Assembly (NCBI GenBank): GCA_946540735.1
Contig: CAMNIN010000001.1
Span: forward strand, 1 to 64,000
Source of the DNA: an uncultured Prevotellaceae bacterium
GTDB taxonomy: Bacteria; Bacteroidota; Bacteroidia; Bacteroidales; Bacteroidaceae
DNA length: 64,000 nucleotides
Direction: 5' to 3'
The translations under genes and the position numbers were made by a program. Of this stretch, positions 30,950 through 39,978 are shown piece after piece; position 1 is the stretch's first letter, and the number at the start of each line of letters is the position of its first letter. The notes below the pieces were generated by a model that did not search any database, was not told where the DNA came from, and saw only the letters and a program-made list of their open reading frames with translations.

Positions 30950-31636
30950 GGCCTCGCTGACAAATCCCCGGGACACGAGGGGGGCGGTGCGCACATCTAT
31001 GCCACGCTCGACATACTCCTGGCGCAGGTAGCGGAGGAGGGCGGCCTTGCCCACCTCCTTGCGGGGCTCGTCGTCATGGGCCTGCCGTTCCTGCCTGTCG
31101 AGGTGCGCACGCCATTGGGGCAGGAACTGCTTTCCGCACTGGCGGAGCACGTCGACGAGGTCGAACTGTGCATAGGAGGCCTTGTAGTCGGTGAGGTATT
31201 GGGCGAAATAGAGCAGGGCGGAGAAGACCGACAATTCGGTGGCGTATCTGGCGACGAAGAGTTGGGCGGTCTGGCCGACGGCGTCGTCGTTGATGGGTTC
31301 CGTGGGCCGTGCCAGGGAGAAGAGGCCGCGGATGTTGTTCTCCACGAGACGTGCCGCAAGGCCCGGACTGTAGGTGAGGTCGAGCAGTTGGAGGGTCATC
31401 TGTGGAAAGGCGGAGCACTGCTTGGCGTTGGCCACGGCGGCGGTCCATTTCGCCGGTGCGAAGTAGGCGAGCACCTCGCGCTCAGAAGGGAAGATGCGGA
31501 GGAAGGCCTCCCCGTCGCTCCTCTGCTTCTCTGACAAACTGTTCGGTCTGGGCAATGGCGTACTCTTGGGCATCGCGGATGAAATCTGCTGAAGTGGGGC
31601 GGTGGTAAGGGATGTGATACTTGTCATGGCGGTCAT
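30926..31636 (-). CDS. Hypothetical protein of a mobile-element-type gene pair
   Basis: Start taken at MTAMTSITSLTTAP; its 5' end overlaps the upstream gene by ~155 bp in another frame; its 3' end overlaps the truncated KilA-N ORF. Confidence 0.55.
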   Translation of the reverse strand: MTAMTSITSLTTAPLQQISSAMPKSTPLPRPNSLSEKQRSDGEAFLRIFPSEREVLAYFAPAKWTAAVANAKQCSAFPQMTLQLLDLTYSPGLAARLVENNIRGLFSLARPTEPINDDAVGQTAQLFVARYATELSVFSALLYFAQYLTDYKASYAQFDLVDVLRQCGKQFLPQWRAHLDRQERQAHDDEPRKEVGKAALLRYLRQEYVERGIDVRTAPLVSRGFVSEALLQQIQP

Positions 31637-32438
31637 GGTTGGATGTGGTTTGGGGGTTGTGGTGGAATGTGGAATAGGGATTGGCGGAGGTGGAAGGGAT
31701 GAATGCGTAGTCGTTTCTGGCCCATCGGGCGAGCCGGCGTGGCGTGCACCAGGTCTGTTGTAGTTCGAAGCGCATCCGGGTGCCTTGACGGTTGGGCTCT
31801 GTCCAATAGTCAGCAAACTGGCTGATCATTTCCTCGCCGTAGAGGTCCTCGTAATCCTGGAGCGTGTCGATGAAATGCTGGCGTCGCTCTTCGAGATGTG
31901 CTTTTTCCGTCGCTCTTCTCTCGCGCGGGTGCGGGGTGGGGGTGTTTTTTTCTTTTTTTTGTTTTATTTCTTCTTCAGGGGGTGCAGGGGGATGTTCTTC
32001 TTTCTTTGGTTTTGTTTCTTTTGCTGTGACGTGTTGTGTCACACCAAACGTCACGGTAAGGGTGGTGGGCGTCTCATTCCCGGCGGTTCCTGCCGTGCCG
32101 CCGGTCATGCCGGGCGAGGAGCATGTGACGGTCCAGGCGGTCGGGTGGCCGGTCACTGTCGTGGCTTCTGCCAGGTATGCCGTTGACATGACCGCCACAG
32201 CTGTCGGGTGTGTCGCGCTGTGCCATACCCGCTCCGGGGTACAGGCATGACCGGCAAGGGCGACGAACCCTTTTCTGGCAAGGCGTGTCAGAATCCGGGA
32301 GACGGTCTGCCGGTGCAGTCCCAGTTGGCAGGCGATGGCATAGGTGCTGCATGAGAGCCGTCCCTCGCTGTCGGCGATGGAGAGCAGGAAGTCTCTCACT
32401 TGGTTGTCGCGCTGGGAATCGTGTCGTGTCGTCATACA
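31482..32438 (-). CDS. Winged-helix N-domain protein with replication/primosome-like C-terminal segment
   Basis: Start taken at MTTRHDSQRDNQVRDFLLS; wHTH-like GRLSCSTYAIACQLGLHRQTVSRILTRLARKGFVAL; P/K/E-rich linker; FADYWTEPNRQGTRMRFELQQTWCTPRRLARWARN resembles C-terminal segments of Bacteroidales mobile-element replication-type proteins. Confidence 0.6.
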   Translation of the reverse strand, partial: CMTTRHDSQRDNQVRDFLLSIADSEGRLSCSTYAIACQLGLHRQTVSRILTRLARKGFVALAGHACTPERVWHSATHPTAVAVMSTAYLAEATTVTGHPTAWTVTCSSPGMTGGTAGTAGNETPTTLTVTFGVTQHVTAKETKPKKEEHPPAPPEEEIKQKKEKNTPTPHPRERRATEKAHLEERRQHFIDTLQDYEDLYGEEMISQFADYWTEPNRQGTRMRFELQQTWCTPRRLARWARNDYAFIPSTSANPYSTFHHNPQTTSNHDRHDKYHIPYHRPTSADFIRDAQEYAIAQTEQFVREAEERRGGLPPHLPF

Positions 32439-32726
32439 TTTGTGGATTTGACGGCAAAGATACGTCACATTTCGAGGTGTGACATGTCATTTTCGTAATT
32501 CCATCGGAAAAATTTTCGTGTGACATTCTCTTGGAAATCCCGATGGAAAGGTACAAACTGACAACATTTTCAACTAAAAATCATGCTTCCCCCTATCAGT
32601 CAGCTGCCCTTACTGAACAGCAAAAGGGAAGGACAACACCCCCGATTCATCATCAATGATAAAATAATCCAGAGAATCCCAATAATCTAAATACGAACAA
32701 TTAAAATAAAAACAAATATCCACCCC

Positions 32727-32972
32727 ATGGCCTTCTACGTGAAGACGGATAACATGACCCGCGGATCGGGCTCCGGGTACGTGGCCTTCTCTCCTGAGGA
32801 CGTGCTCAACGGCTCCCGCACCCGCGGCTTCGACGACTTCTTGTACCAGCTGAAAACACGCTCTCATAATCTGTCGCAGCAGCACGACAAAACCAGCACG
32901 CCTATTGACACTTCCTCCCTCTACATTGGGTTATTGCGTGAAGCTGTTGTGCTTATTTGCCAAGGGATTTGA
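32727..32972 (+). pseudogene. Possible truncated HU-like/accessory ORF
   Basis: MAFYVKTDNMTRGSGSGYVAF... start; the last residues are antisense of the 3' end of the convergent gene. HU similarity is only impressionistic. Confidence 0.3.
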
Positions 32973-33378
32973 TGGCTGCATCCATCAGAAGGCCCTGTTC
33001 CACGAAAGAGATACCTTTCAGGTCAAGGACATGCAGCAGTTCCCTCATGGCTTCGATGTGGTCGAGGTGGATGACAACCGTGTTGTTGCTGCCGCTCTCC
33101 ACGATCTGGCCATATTGCGCCGACTGGCTTTTCAGCAGGGCCAGGATGCCTTTCACGGCCAAGTCGACGCCCATCGCGGGGTTATAGCCTAAGATGAGTT
33201 TGCCGCCTTCCGCCCGTTCCACCTTGACATTAACGGTGACATCTTTGGAAAACGGCCCCAGTTTGAGGGCTGTTCCGATACCCACTGTCTGTGTGTTCAC
33301 GTATTTCATCACCATGTCAAAATGGTATTTCTCCGCTACCATTCGCCGGATTTCTTCAAAGTTTATTTGTAATCTCAT
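32953..33378 (-). CDS. Conserved-looking hypothetical protein
   Basis: MRLQINFEEIRRMVAEKYHFDMVMKYVNTQTVGIGTALKLGPFSKDVTVNVKVERAEGGKLILGY...; complete 141 aa ORF. Confidence 0.6.
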   Translation of the reverse strand: MRLQINFEEIRRMVAEKYHFDMVMKYVNTQTVGIGTALKLGPFSKDVTVNVKVERAEGGKLILGYNPAMGVDLAVKGILALLKSQSAQYGQIVESGSNNTVVIHLDHIEAMRELLHVLDLKGISFVEQGLLMDAAIKSLGK

Positions 33379-33448
33379 GGATAGAAGGTTCTCATTATTA
33401 TGTTGCAAAACGTTTGGTGATCATAGGATAACTCAGGCCATCCGTGAT

Positions 33449-34972
33449 TCATCTTGAATGGTTGATATAGACGATTTTGGACGATCCATCTGGCCGTTGC
33501 TCGATGCAGAGTCCATGGGGGGTAGTCATCGGTCGTCCTTGAAGATCATAGAACTTACTCTTCGACGATACGGCGTGAGTGGTTTGTGCCTGATGGATGC
33601 CTGTCTCGTCACGGTCGATCATAAAGATATAGGTGTTGAAACTCCTCTCAGGCAAACTGACGGTCAGTTCCTGCACAGGCTCGTCAATCGTAATCGGCGA
33701 CTCCTTGCAGAGCGACTCGTTGGATGTCGACAGCAGATGAACACCGCTTTTTACCTTGACAGGCAGTTTCAGTTTCAGATCATGGGCGTACTTGGTGGTG
33801 TCGATGGCCATGACGATGAGAGAGTCGCCTTTGATATAGGCAGAGGTCTCGAAAGCGGAGTTGGTGCCGGTGTTGACGCTTGATGTGGTGCTGAGGCGTG
33901 TGGAACCCGTGACATGTTTGGAGAAGTGTGACATGACGTAAGCGCGAGGCAACAACTTGTTCTTGGTGTTGCCAGGATTGTATTTCGACTCACCCGTACC
34001 CACGAAAGCCCAGTGGGCGCGCATATACCAATAGATGTAGCCTGTGCACCCCGCCAGCATACACTCATTGAGTTCCTCGGCGAAGATCAGCTGCTCGTGC
34101 CAGTTGGGCAGGTGGTCGATATTGTCGGTCACGGAATGTTCCGTCATCCACACCTCCTTGCCGTATTTGGCGGCCAGGGTGGCCGCATTCTTCAGGTCGC
34201 CCAATGGCGGATGTCCGTAGATATGACCCGCAATGATGTCGACTTGGTCACGTGCCACTGCGTCGTTCAGAAGCATATTGGAATATTCGGGGTTGAAACC
34301 TAATGGTTCGGCACTGATCAGGCGCACGCCATTATATTTCTCCCGGTCGAGCATGTGGGCGTAGTTCTTCACCAGGTTGAGCTGCTGCTGGGGGGTGTAA
34401 AGACAACCAGAGTAGTTGACCCACCAGTCGGGCTCGTTCTGAACGGAGACGGCATCCACATCCACACCGTTGTTCTTCATATACTCCAAGAAAGTGTTGA
34501 GCCAGGGGAAGAACTTATCATAGCAGTCAGCACGCAGTTCGCCGCGCTGATACCCTTGGTCCTCAGCGTTGCCGCCCTGTGCCGTACCGTTGGTCTTGTA
34601 CTCACCTGGAGGAGACCAAGGCGTGCCGAACACGATGCCACCGCGCTGCTTCACGATCTTTGCCGATGGCAGTGACCCTTTCCAGTCATAGGGGGAGTCC
34701 CAGTAATTCCATTCTGGTACGACAACATCTCCAATAAAGTTGGGTGAGATTTCCATACGCATGATGTTCAGCCCAATCTCAGATTGGGGTCCATAGAGTA
34801 GTTTGACAGGTGCTGTGTCATTGCCGAAAGGGCACATGGCACCGTCACAACACGCTGCACCAAAACCTGTTATCGTCTGACAACGGGTGTCGCTGACGGT
34901 TACGGTGATTGTTCCTGCGTGGATAGCAGAAGCTACAACCAACGCGGCAAGAGTAATCTGGATTCGTTTCAT
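33449..34972 (-). CDS. Secreted glycoside hydrolase family 30-like (glucuronoxylanase/glucosylceramidase superfamily)
   Basis: Signal peptide; ITGFGAACCDGAM; IMRMEISPN; VSVQNEPDW (acid/base E); VWMTEHSV (nucleophile E); GYIYWYMRAHWAFVG; tail SKFYDLQGRPMTTPHGLCIEQRPDGSSKIVYI. Confidence 0.88.
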   Translation of the reverse strand: MKRIQITLAALVVASAIHAGTITVTVSDTRCQTITGFGAACCDGAMCPFGNDTAPVKLLYGPQSEIGLNIMRMEISPNFIGDVVVPEWNYWDSPYDWKGSLPSAKIVKQRGGIVFGTPWSPPGEYKTNGTAQGGNAEDQGYQRGELRADCYDKFFPWLNTFLEYMKNNGVDVDAVSVQNEPDWWVNYSGCLYTPQQQLNLVKNYAHMLDREKYNGVRLISAEPLGFNPEYSNMLLNDAVARDQVDIIAGHIYGHPPLGDLKNAATLAAKYGKEVWMTEHSVTDNIDHLPNWHEQLIFAEELNECMLAGCTGYIYWYMRAHWAFVGTGESKYNPGNTKNKLLPRAYVMSHFSKHVTGSTRLSTTSSVNTGTNSAFETSAYIKGDSLIVMAIDTTKYAHDLKLKLPVKVKSGVHLLSTSNESLCKESPITIDEPVQELTVSLPERSFNTYIFMIDRDETGIHQAQTTHAVSSKSKFYDLQGRPMTTPHGLCIEQRPDGSSKIVYINHSR

Positions 34973-35194
34973 CGCCAAAAGAAAAACGTTTTTATCACAA
35001 TATAAAGTCAATATAATTAAGTTTCACAAGTGAATGTACGGTCTGAAAGGCCATAGTACTAACAGCCAGGGCTGCGCCCCTTGTTGGCCGATTGGTAACA
35101 TCCCCAAAATACCACAAAGCATAGTACAAATAAAATACATCTTTATGTATAAAGTGTAGCAAGCTAAAACAAGGCACAAGGTTTCCTCTGTGGT

Positions 35195-36775
35195 TCATTC
35201 TACACCATTCATCCACTCCAAGCGGCATTCATGCGTCTTGGCCTGGCGGTCGTAGTTGATGCCCACGAGCAGGAGGTTGTTGGTGTATTGTGCCACCTTG
35301 GCAGGATACTGCTTGCGGTGAATCTGCGCTATGGCACCCTCGGCATCTCGGTTGTATTTCAACTCTAAGATGATGGCCGGCGAGTCCACATTCTTGCGAG
35401 GGATGAGTACGAGATCAGCAAAACCCTTGCCAGAAGCCAGCTCGCGGTGGATGACATAGTCGTTGCGGGCATAGTAATAGGCTATGGAGAGCACGCAGGC
35501 CAGGGAGTTCTCGTTGTTGTAGGAGAGGATGCTCGTATTCTCATCATGAGCGGCATCCACGCCACGTGCCACCGCCTCGCAGTCGCCCTCGAGGGTGGCT
35601 TGCAGCAGTTGCTTCGACTGCTCCAGGGCATGGATGACTCTTGTCCAGTTTGTCTCCTCCACAGCATTGCGCATCTCACCCGCCACTTCGTAGTTTGGTA
35701 TGTAGCATTTCTCTTCATCCCAGTCGAATGACAGATAACCTAAGTGAATCAGAACAGTGAGCACGTCGTCACGGCTGCGAACGGCAGACATGTCATTCTG
35801 AAATTTGGATGTGTTCACATTCACCCGACCTCCCGCCAACATCCGTATGATGTCGTCCTTCAGGCCTTCATAGTTCATTTGGATATAATTGGCCACGGCA
35901 TCGAAGGCACCCGTCGTAGCCCAGTAGCTTCTGCATCTCTCATTGTCAATCGCCCTCATCACCGAGTTGGGATTGAACATCGACAGTTCGCTGCCTATCT
36001 GGTAGCCATCATACCATTTCTCCAGATCGTCGAAGTCCATGCCGTGACGCTCAGCCAGTGCGTGCACCTCGTCTTTGGTGAAGCCGAAATAACGCGCCAT
36101 CTTACCTGGCGATGCCATCGAATATTCTTGGAAGTTGTTCATGGCCGACTCCGTCTTGTATTTTTTAATAGGAAGGATTCCTGTAAGGTATACGCCAGCG
36201 AATACCTTCGCAGTGTTACCTCCCTTGAACATGCGCCGCAGCCAGTTGACGTAGCGGTCCATGGCCGAGGTGTGCGGAGTGAATTCCCGGCAGATGGCGT
36301 CCCACTCATCGATGATGAAGATGAAGCGCTCGCCCGTGGCAGCAGCAATGCGTATCAAGAGAGCCATCAAGTCGTCACCCTCTTGCTGGGGGATGTCGGG
36401 GTATGCTTCATGGATATCGGCACGTAGTTCCTCATCGAGATGTTCTATGATTGTGTCGTCCTTAAATCTCGTGACAAAGTCGGAGATGTCGAGAAAGATG
36501 ACGGGGTATTTGTTGAGATGCTCCTCAAACGACGGGCGGTTGGCTATCTCAAGGTCGGCGAAGAGGCTGCGTGAGTCGCATGAGTGGTCGTAGTAGGCAC
36601 AGAGCATCTTGGCCGCCATCGACTTGCCGAAGCGGCGGCATCGGGTGACGCAGCTGAAACGCCATTCAGAGAAAAGCGTGTCGTTGACCACGGCAATGAG
36701 CCCTGTCTTATCGATATATTCCCATTTGCGAGAGGAGCGGAATCCCTCATTCCCAACGTTGATATAAACACCCAT
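35195..36775 (-). CDS. AAA-ATPase-like / PD-(D/E)XK nuclease-like protein (DUF1703 type)
   Basis: YIDKTGLIAVVNDTLFSEWRFSCVTRCRRFGKSMAAKMLCAYYDHS; VFLDISDF; IFIIDEWDAICRE; C-terminal GKGFADLVLIPRKNVDSPAIILELKYN. Confidence 0.9.
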   Translation of the reverse strand: MGVYINVGNEGFRSSRKWEYIDKTGLIAVVNDTLFSEWRFSCVTRCRRFGKSMAAKMLCAYYDHSCDSRSLFADLEIANRPSFEEHLNKYPVIFLDISDFVTRFKDDTIIEHLDEELRADIHEAYPDIPQQEGDDLMALLIRIAAATGERFIFIIDEWDAICREFTPHTSAMDRYVNWLRRMFKGGNTAKVFAGVYLTGILPIKKYKTESAMNNFQEYSMASPGKMARYFGFTKDEVHALAERHGMDFDDLEKWYDGYQIGSELSMFNPNSVMRAIDNERCRSYWATTGAFDAVANYIQMNYEGLKDDIIRMLAGGRVNVNTSKFQNDMSAVRSRDDVLTVLIHLGYLSFDWDEEKCYIPNYEVAGEMRNAVEETNWTRVIHALEQSKQLLQATLEGDCEAVARGVDAAHDENTSILSYNNENSLACVLSIAYYYARNDYVIHRELASGKGFADLVLIPRKNVDSPAIILELKYNRDAEGAIAQIHRKQYPAKVAQYTNNLLLVGINYDRQAKTHECRLEWMNGVE

Positions 36776-36910
36776 GACGCCAGTTTTTATTTCCAACTGC
36801 AAAGATAGTCTTTTTTTTGAAAAAGGAGCGCATTGCTCAAGAAAACTTGCTTTTGCATCCATTCACACACAATAGCTGAGTTGGAAACAGGAATCGGACG
36901 GTAAGAGTGC

Positions 36911-36946
36911 AGAGACGCCGTAAAGACGCCGCAATGCGACGTCTCT
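36911..36946. repeat. REP-like hairpin overlapping the stop codon of the 36945..37388 gene
   Basis: AGAGACG(36911-36917)...CGTCTCT(36940-36946), with an additional internal AGACGCC copy. Confidence 0.5.
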
Positions 36947-37388
36947 ATGGCTTGAGGGAGATCACGACTTTTTTCCCGTTATTGATGTATATTCCCTTCT
37001 GTGTGGGCTTCCCGTTCAGGAGCTGGCCGTCTATCGTGTACCAAGCATCGCTTGGATTGGTGTAATTCGTTGTTGTTATACCTGTGCTCTCGTCATCGCC
37101 GAAGTTCAGCTTGAAGGCGCTGATGTTCATCACGGCGATGACCTGCCCGCCATCGTCGGCAGCTGCCATCTGGCGCTTGAGCGTGTGGCCGTTGAGGTTG
37201 AGAGTCACGGTCGTGCCGTTGATATCCAATCGCCCGGTGGTCGTCAGCGTGATGTCCTGGCCGAGCGTCACCGTCTGGCTGGTCTGCACGGCACTTTTCA
37301 GTGCGTCCTCCGTCGTGACGGTGGTGTCTGCCCATGCCTTTTGCACCATGCCTGTGAGCACCAAGAGGAAAAATAACAGTTTCTTCAT
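36945..37388 (-). CDS. Small secreted protein, possibly an internally deleted remnant
   Basis: MKKLLFFLLVLTGMVQKAWA signal peptide; short LNLNGHTLKR beta-helix-like strand; tail WYTIDGQLLNGKPTQKGIYINNGKKVVISLKP. Confidence 0.65.
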   Translation of the reverse strand: MKKLLFFLLVLTGMVQKAWADTTVTTEDALKSAVQTSQTVTLGQDITLTTTGRLDINGTTVTLNLNGHTLKRQMAAADDGGQVIAVMNISAFKLNFGDDESTGITTTNYTNPSDAWYTIDGQLLNGKPTQKGIYINNGKKVVISLKP

Positions 37389-37676
37389 TGTTGAGCTTTT
37401 TTCTGCCTTTTTTACTATAGTTGGAGTCTTGTTGATCATGTTAATGAAACGTCTAAAAATGTTTTATCTTGTAGATAATGTGCTGATGGTCTGCGCCCAC
37501 CTGCATATTTCATACATACAGGCCAAGCCGACGTGACGACACATGGCAGACATGTCGGTCGGAATGTAAACATCTACGATGCAAATCGTACGAATAATAT
37601 ATGAGGAAATCACTTCTTTTGGAGATATTTTTTGTGAGAGAGTGGTTTTCTCAATACATGGTCCGCTCGGCATACC

Positions 37677-38397
37677 ATTCATCGGGATTTGCCGCCGTTC
37701 ATCGGGATTTGTAATCCCGATGTTCTGAGTATCAGGATTTTTAATCCGCTAAAAGCGCATTACAAATGCTTACATTCAATGCGGTCGGATTGCAAATCCG
37801 CCCGAACGAAGTGAACGACGACAACCTCGTTTCATCTGGATTTGTCGCTCGGCACCTATAGGGTGACGCTTGGCTTGTCCAAGAATCCCGATGTTCTGAG
37901 TATCAGGATTTTTAATCCGCTAAAAGCGCATTACAAATGCTTACATTCAATGCGGTCGGATTGCAAATCCGCCCGAACGAAGTGAACGACGACAACCTCG
38001 TTTCATCTGGATTTGTCGCTCGGCACCTATAGGGTGACGCTTGGCTTGTCCAAGAATCCCGATGTTCTGAGTATCAGGATTTTTAATCCGCTAAAAGCGC
38101 ATTACAAATGCTTACATTCAATGCGGTCGGATTGCAAATCCGCCCGAACGAAGTGAACGACGACAACCTCGTTTCATCTGGATTTGTCGCTCGGCACCTA
38201 TAGGGTGACGCTTGGCTTGTCCAAGAATCCCGATGGTCTGAGTATCAGGATTTTTAATCCGCTAAAAGCGCATTGCAAATGCTTACATTCAATGCGGGCG
38301 GATTGCAAATCCGCCCGAACGAAGTGAACGACGACAAACCCGATGAACGACGACAAATCCCGATAATCATAAGAAGGGAAAGTGGGGTGCAGAGTAA
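37677..38397 (+). repeat. Palindrome-module tandem array, locus C (171 bp period, 3 full copies + partial)
   Basis: CCCGATG(T/G)TCTGAGTATCAGG starts at 37716, 37887, 38058 and 38229 (exact 171 bp spacing); cap CATCGGGATT-TGT-AATCCCGATG at 37700-37722; tail at 38339-38397 shared with locus B. Confidence 0.95.
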
Positions 38398-38498
38398 TTG
38401 CGTTCGTTGTTCAAACAGTTAATTTTTCATAAACAAGGTGGACATTCTCGGAAAATGCCTAACTTTGCAGAATTAATGTCAAGTAAAATCAGTTAAAA

Positions 38499-39914
38499 AT
38501 GAGAAAAATCTGTGTCTTTTTATTGACTTTAGTGCTGACGATGGGTGCCAACGGCCTCCAAGCCCAGACCACCGGCTATAACCGATTGAAGAATGTGGCG
38601 ACGGGCCATGTGGCCAATCTGCCTTACAAATATGTTTTTGCCCCCAATGTGACGGAGGACGAGGCTTGCTCACAGCCGGGCACCGTGGCTTATATGGAGT
38701 TCGGCGACAATCAGGTGAAGCAGTTGCGCGCACAGGGCACTGACGTGGTCAACGACCTCGTGCCCATGATGAAGGTTATCCTCAAACAGGCTTTCTCCGA
38801 GGAATACTACTACGCGCTCCGCGAGGAGATGATCAATGTGGTGAAGGCCAGTTACACAGGAGCCATGGGCAACTTGCTGGTGAGCTACATGAGCCGGTAT
38901 ACCTACGAGGATTTCCAGAATTACATCGACAGGATGGACACCAACATGTATTACGCCGAGACCGAAGGTGGCTACTATGTCTATTTCCATTCGCCCGCCT
39001 TCCCGCTCGACGCCGGTGACTTCACGGAATATTTCACCAATAAGGTCAACAGTTACATGTCGGCTTTCCGTGGCCGGTTGCAGCTAATGGTAGAACCTTT
39101 CCTTGAGGGAAGGGAAGAACTGAAGCCCATGATCAACAGTATGATCGCCCATCTCCGCTTCGCCGATTATTTCTATTTCAGGGAGATCGAGTCGGAAGAC
39201 TACGGCACACAGTTCGGCTTCGCCAATTCCCAGGATTACCAGAAAGAGGGTGCCAATGATGTGTGGACTTTCGTGCCCGTCGACACCAATGACCGCTATT
39301 TCGGTGTGGAAGGCCAGATGCAAGCCGCCGACGGCGCATGGTATGCTGCGTTCACGATGGGCTTCCCCTACCGTCTGGCTGAAGGCATGAAAGCCTATAT
39401 CGTGGAAGACGTGGTCGACGTGGACAAGTCGGAAGTGAAATGGAGTGAGGTCAAGTCGGATGTCATCCCCGCCCTCACACCGGTCATCCTGAGACTCAAT
39501 GCCAAGGAAGCCGCTTCGAACAAGCTGGAGATGCTGGAGGATGACGGCGGCAGTGTGATCGAGAACAATGCGTTGCAGGCTGCCACCAACAAACATGGAT
39601 TCCTCCTTGGCCGCACTTTGGAGGAGCCTGATACCCATTACTATGTGCTTGATATGGAGGGCGGCAAACCTTGTCTGAAAGCGACCGAGGAAACATTCCT
39701 CTATCCTAATCAGGGCTTTTTCTATCTGGAGGATTCCTACAAGCAGAGAACCACGACCGACTATCTCATCCTTTCTGTCGACGTGAACGGCGTGGAGGAG
39801 ATCCCGGTGACGGCCCATACGACGAACCAAGTGTTTGACCTCCAAGGCAGGCGGGTTTCTCATCCCGTGAAAGGCATTTACATCATCAACGGCAAGAAGA
39901 CCGTTGTGCGCTGA
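38499..39914 (+). CDS. Secreted hypothetical protein with short C-terminal tail
   Basis: Signal peptide MRKICVFLLTLVLTMGANGLQAQ; 471 aa; tail VFDLQGRRVSHPVKGIYIINGKKTVVR; TAACTTTG -7-like element at 38460. Confidence 0.75.
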   Translation: MRKICVFLLTLVLTMGANGLQAQTTGYNRLKNVATGHVANLPYKYVFAPNVTEDEACSQPGTVAYMEFGDNQVKQLRAQGTDVVNDLVPMMKVILKQAFSEEYYYALREEMINVVKASYTGAMGNLLVSYMSRYTYEDFQNYIDRMDTNMYYAETEGGYYVYFHSPAFPLDAGDFTEYFTNKVNSYMSAFRGRLQLMVEPFLEGREELKPMINSMIAHLRFADYFYFREIESEDYGTQFGFANSQDYQKEGANDVWTFVPVDTNDRYFGVEGQMQAADGAWYAAFTMGFPYRLAEGMKAYIVEDVVDVDKSEVKWSEVKSDVIPALTPVILRLNAKEAASNKLEMLEDDGGSVIENNALQAATNKHGFLLGRTLEEPDTHYYVLDMEGGKPCLKATEETFLYPNQGFFYLEDSYKQRTTTDYLILSVDVNGVEEIPVTAHTTNQVFDLQGRRVSHPVKGIYIINGKKTVVR

Positions 39915-39978
39915 AACCAAAACATCAATGAGAAATCGTGTGAGAGCCGCGATGTGTAACCCTACCGTTGAAGCAGGC

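Noticed and set aside
22210-34972. Polysaccharide utilisation locus built on GH43 and GH30
   Set aside because: No SusC/SusD pair or PUL regulator nearby; the only TonB-dependent receptor is under a cobalamin riboswitch, and the two enzymes are far apart on opposite strands.
35195-36775. Defence system centred on the AAA-ATPase/PD-(D/E)XK protein
   Set aside because: Stand-alone DUF1703-type proteins are common multicopy genes in Prevotella/Bacteroides; no partner defence genes adjoin it.
37700-38340. CRISPR array
   Set aside because: Entire 171 bp units, including the inter-palindrome segments, are repeated; there are no unique spacers of uniform length and no cas genes in the window.
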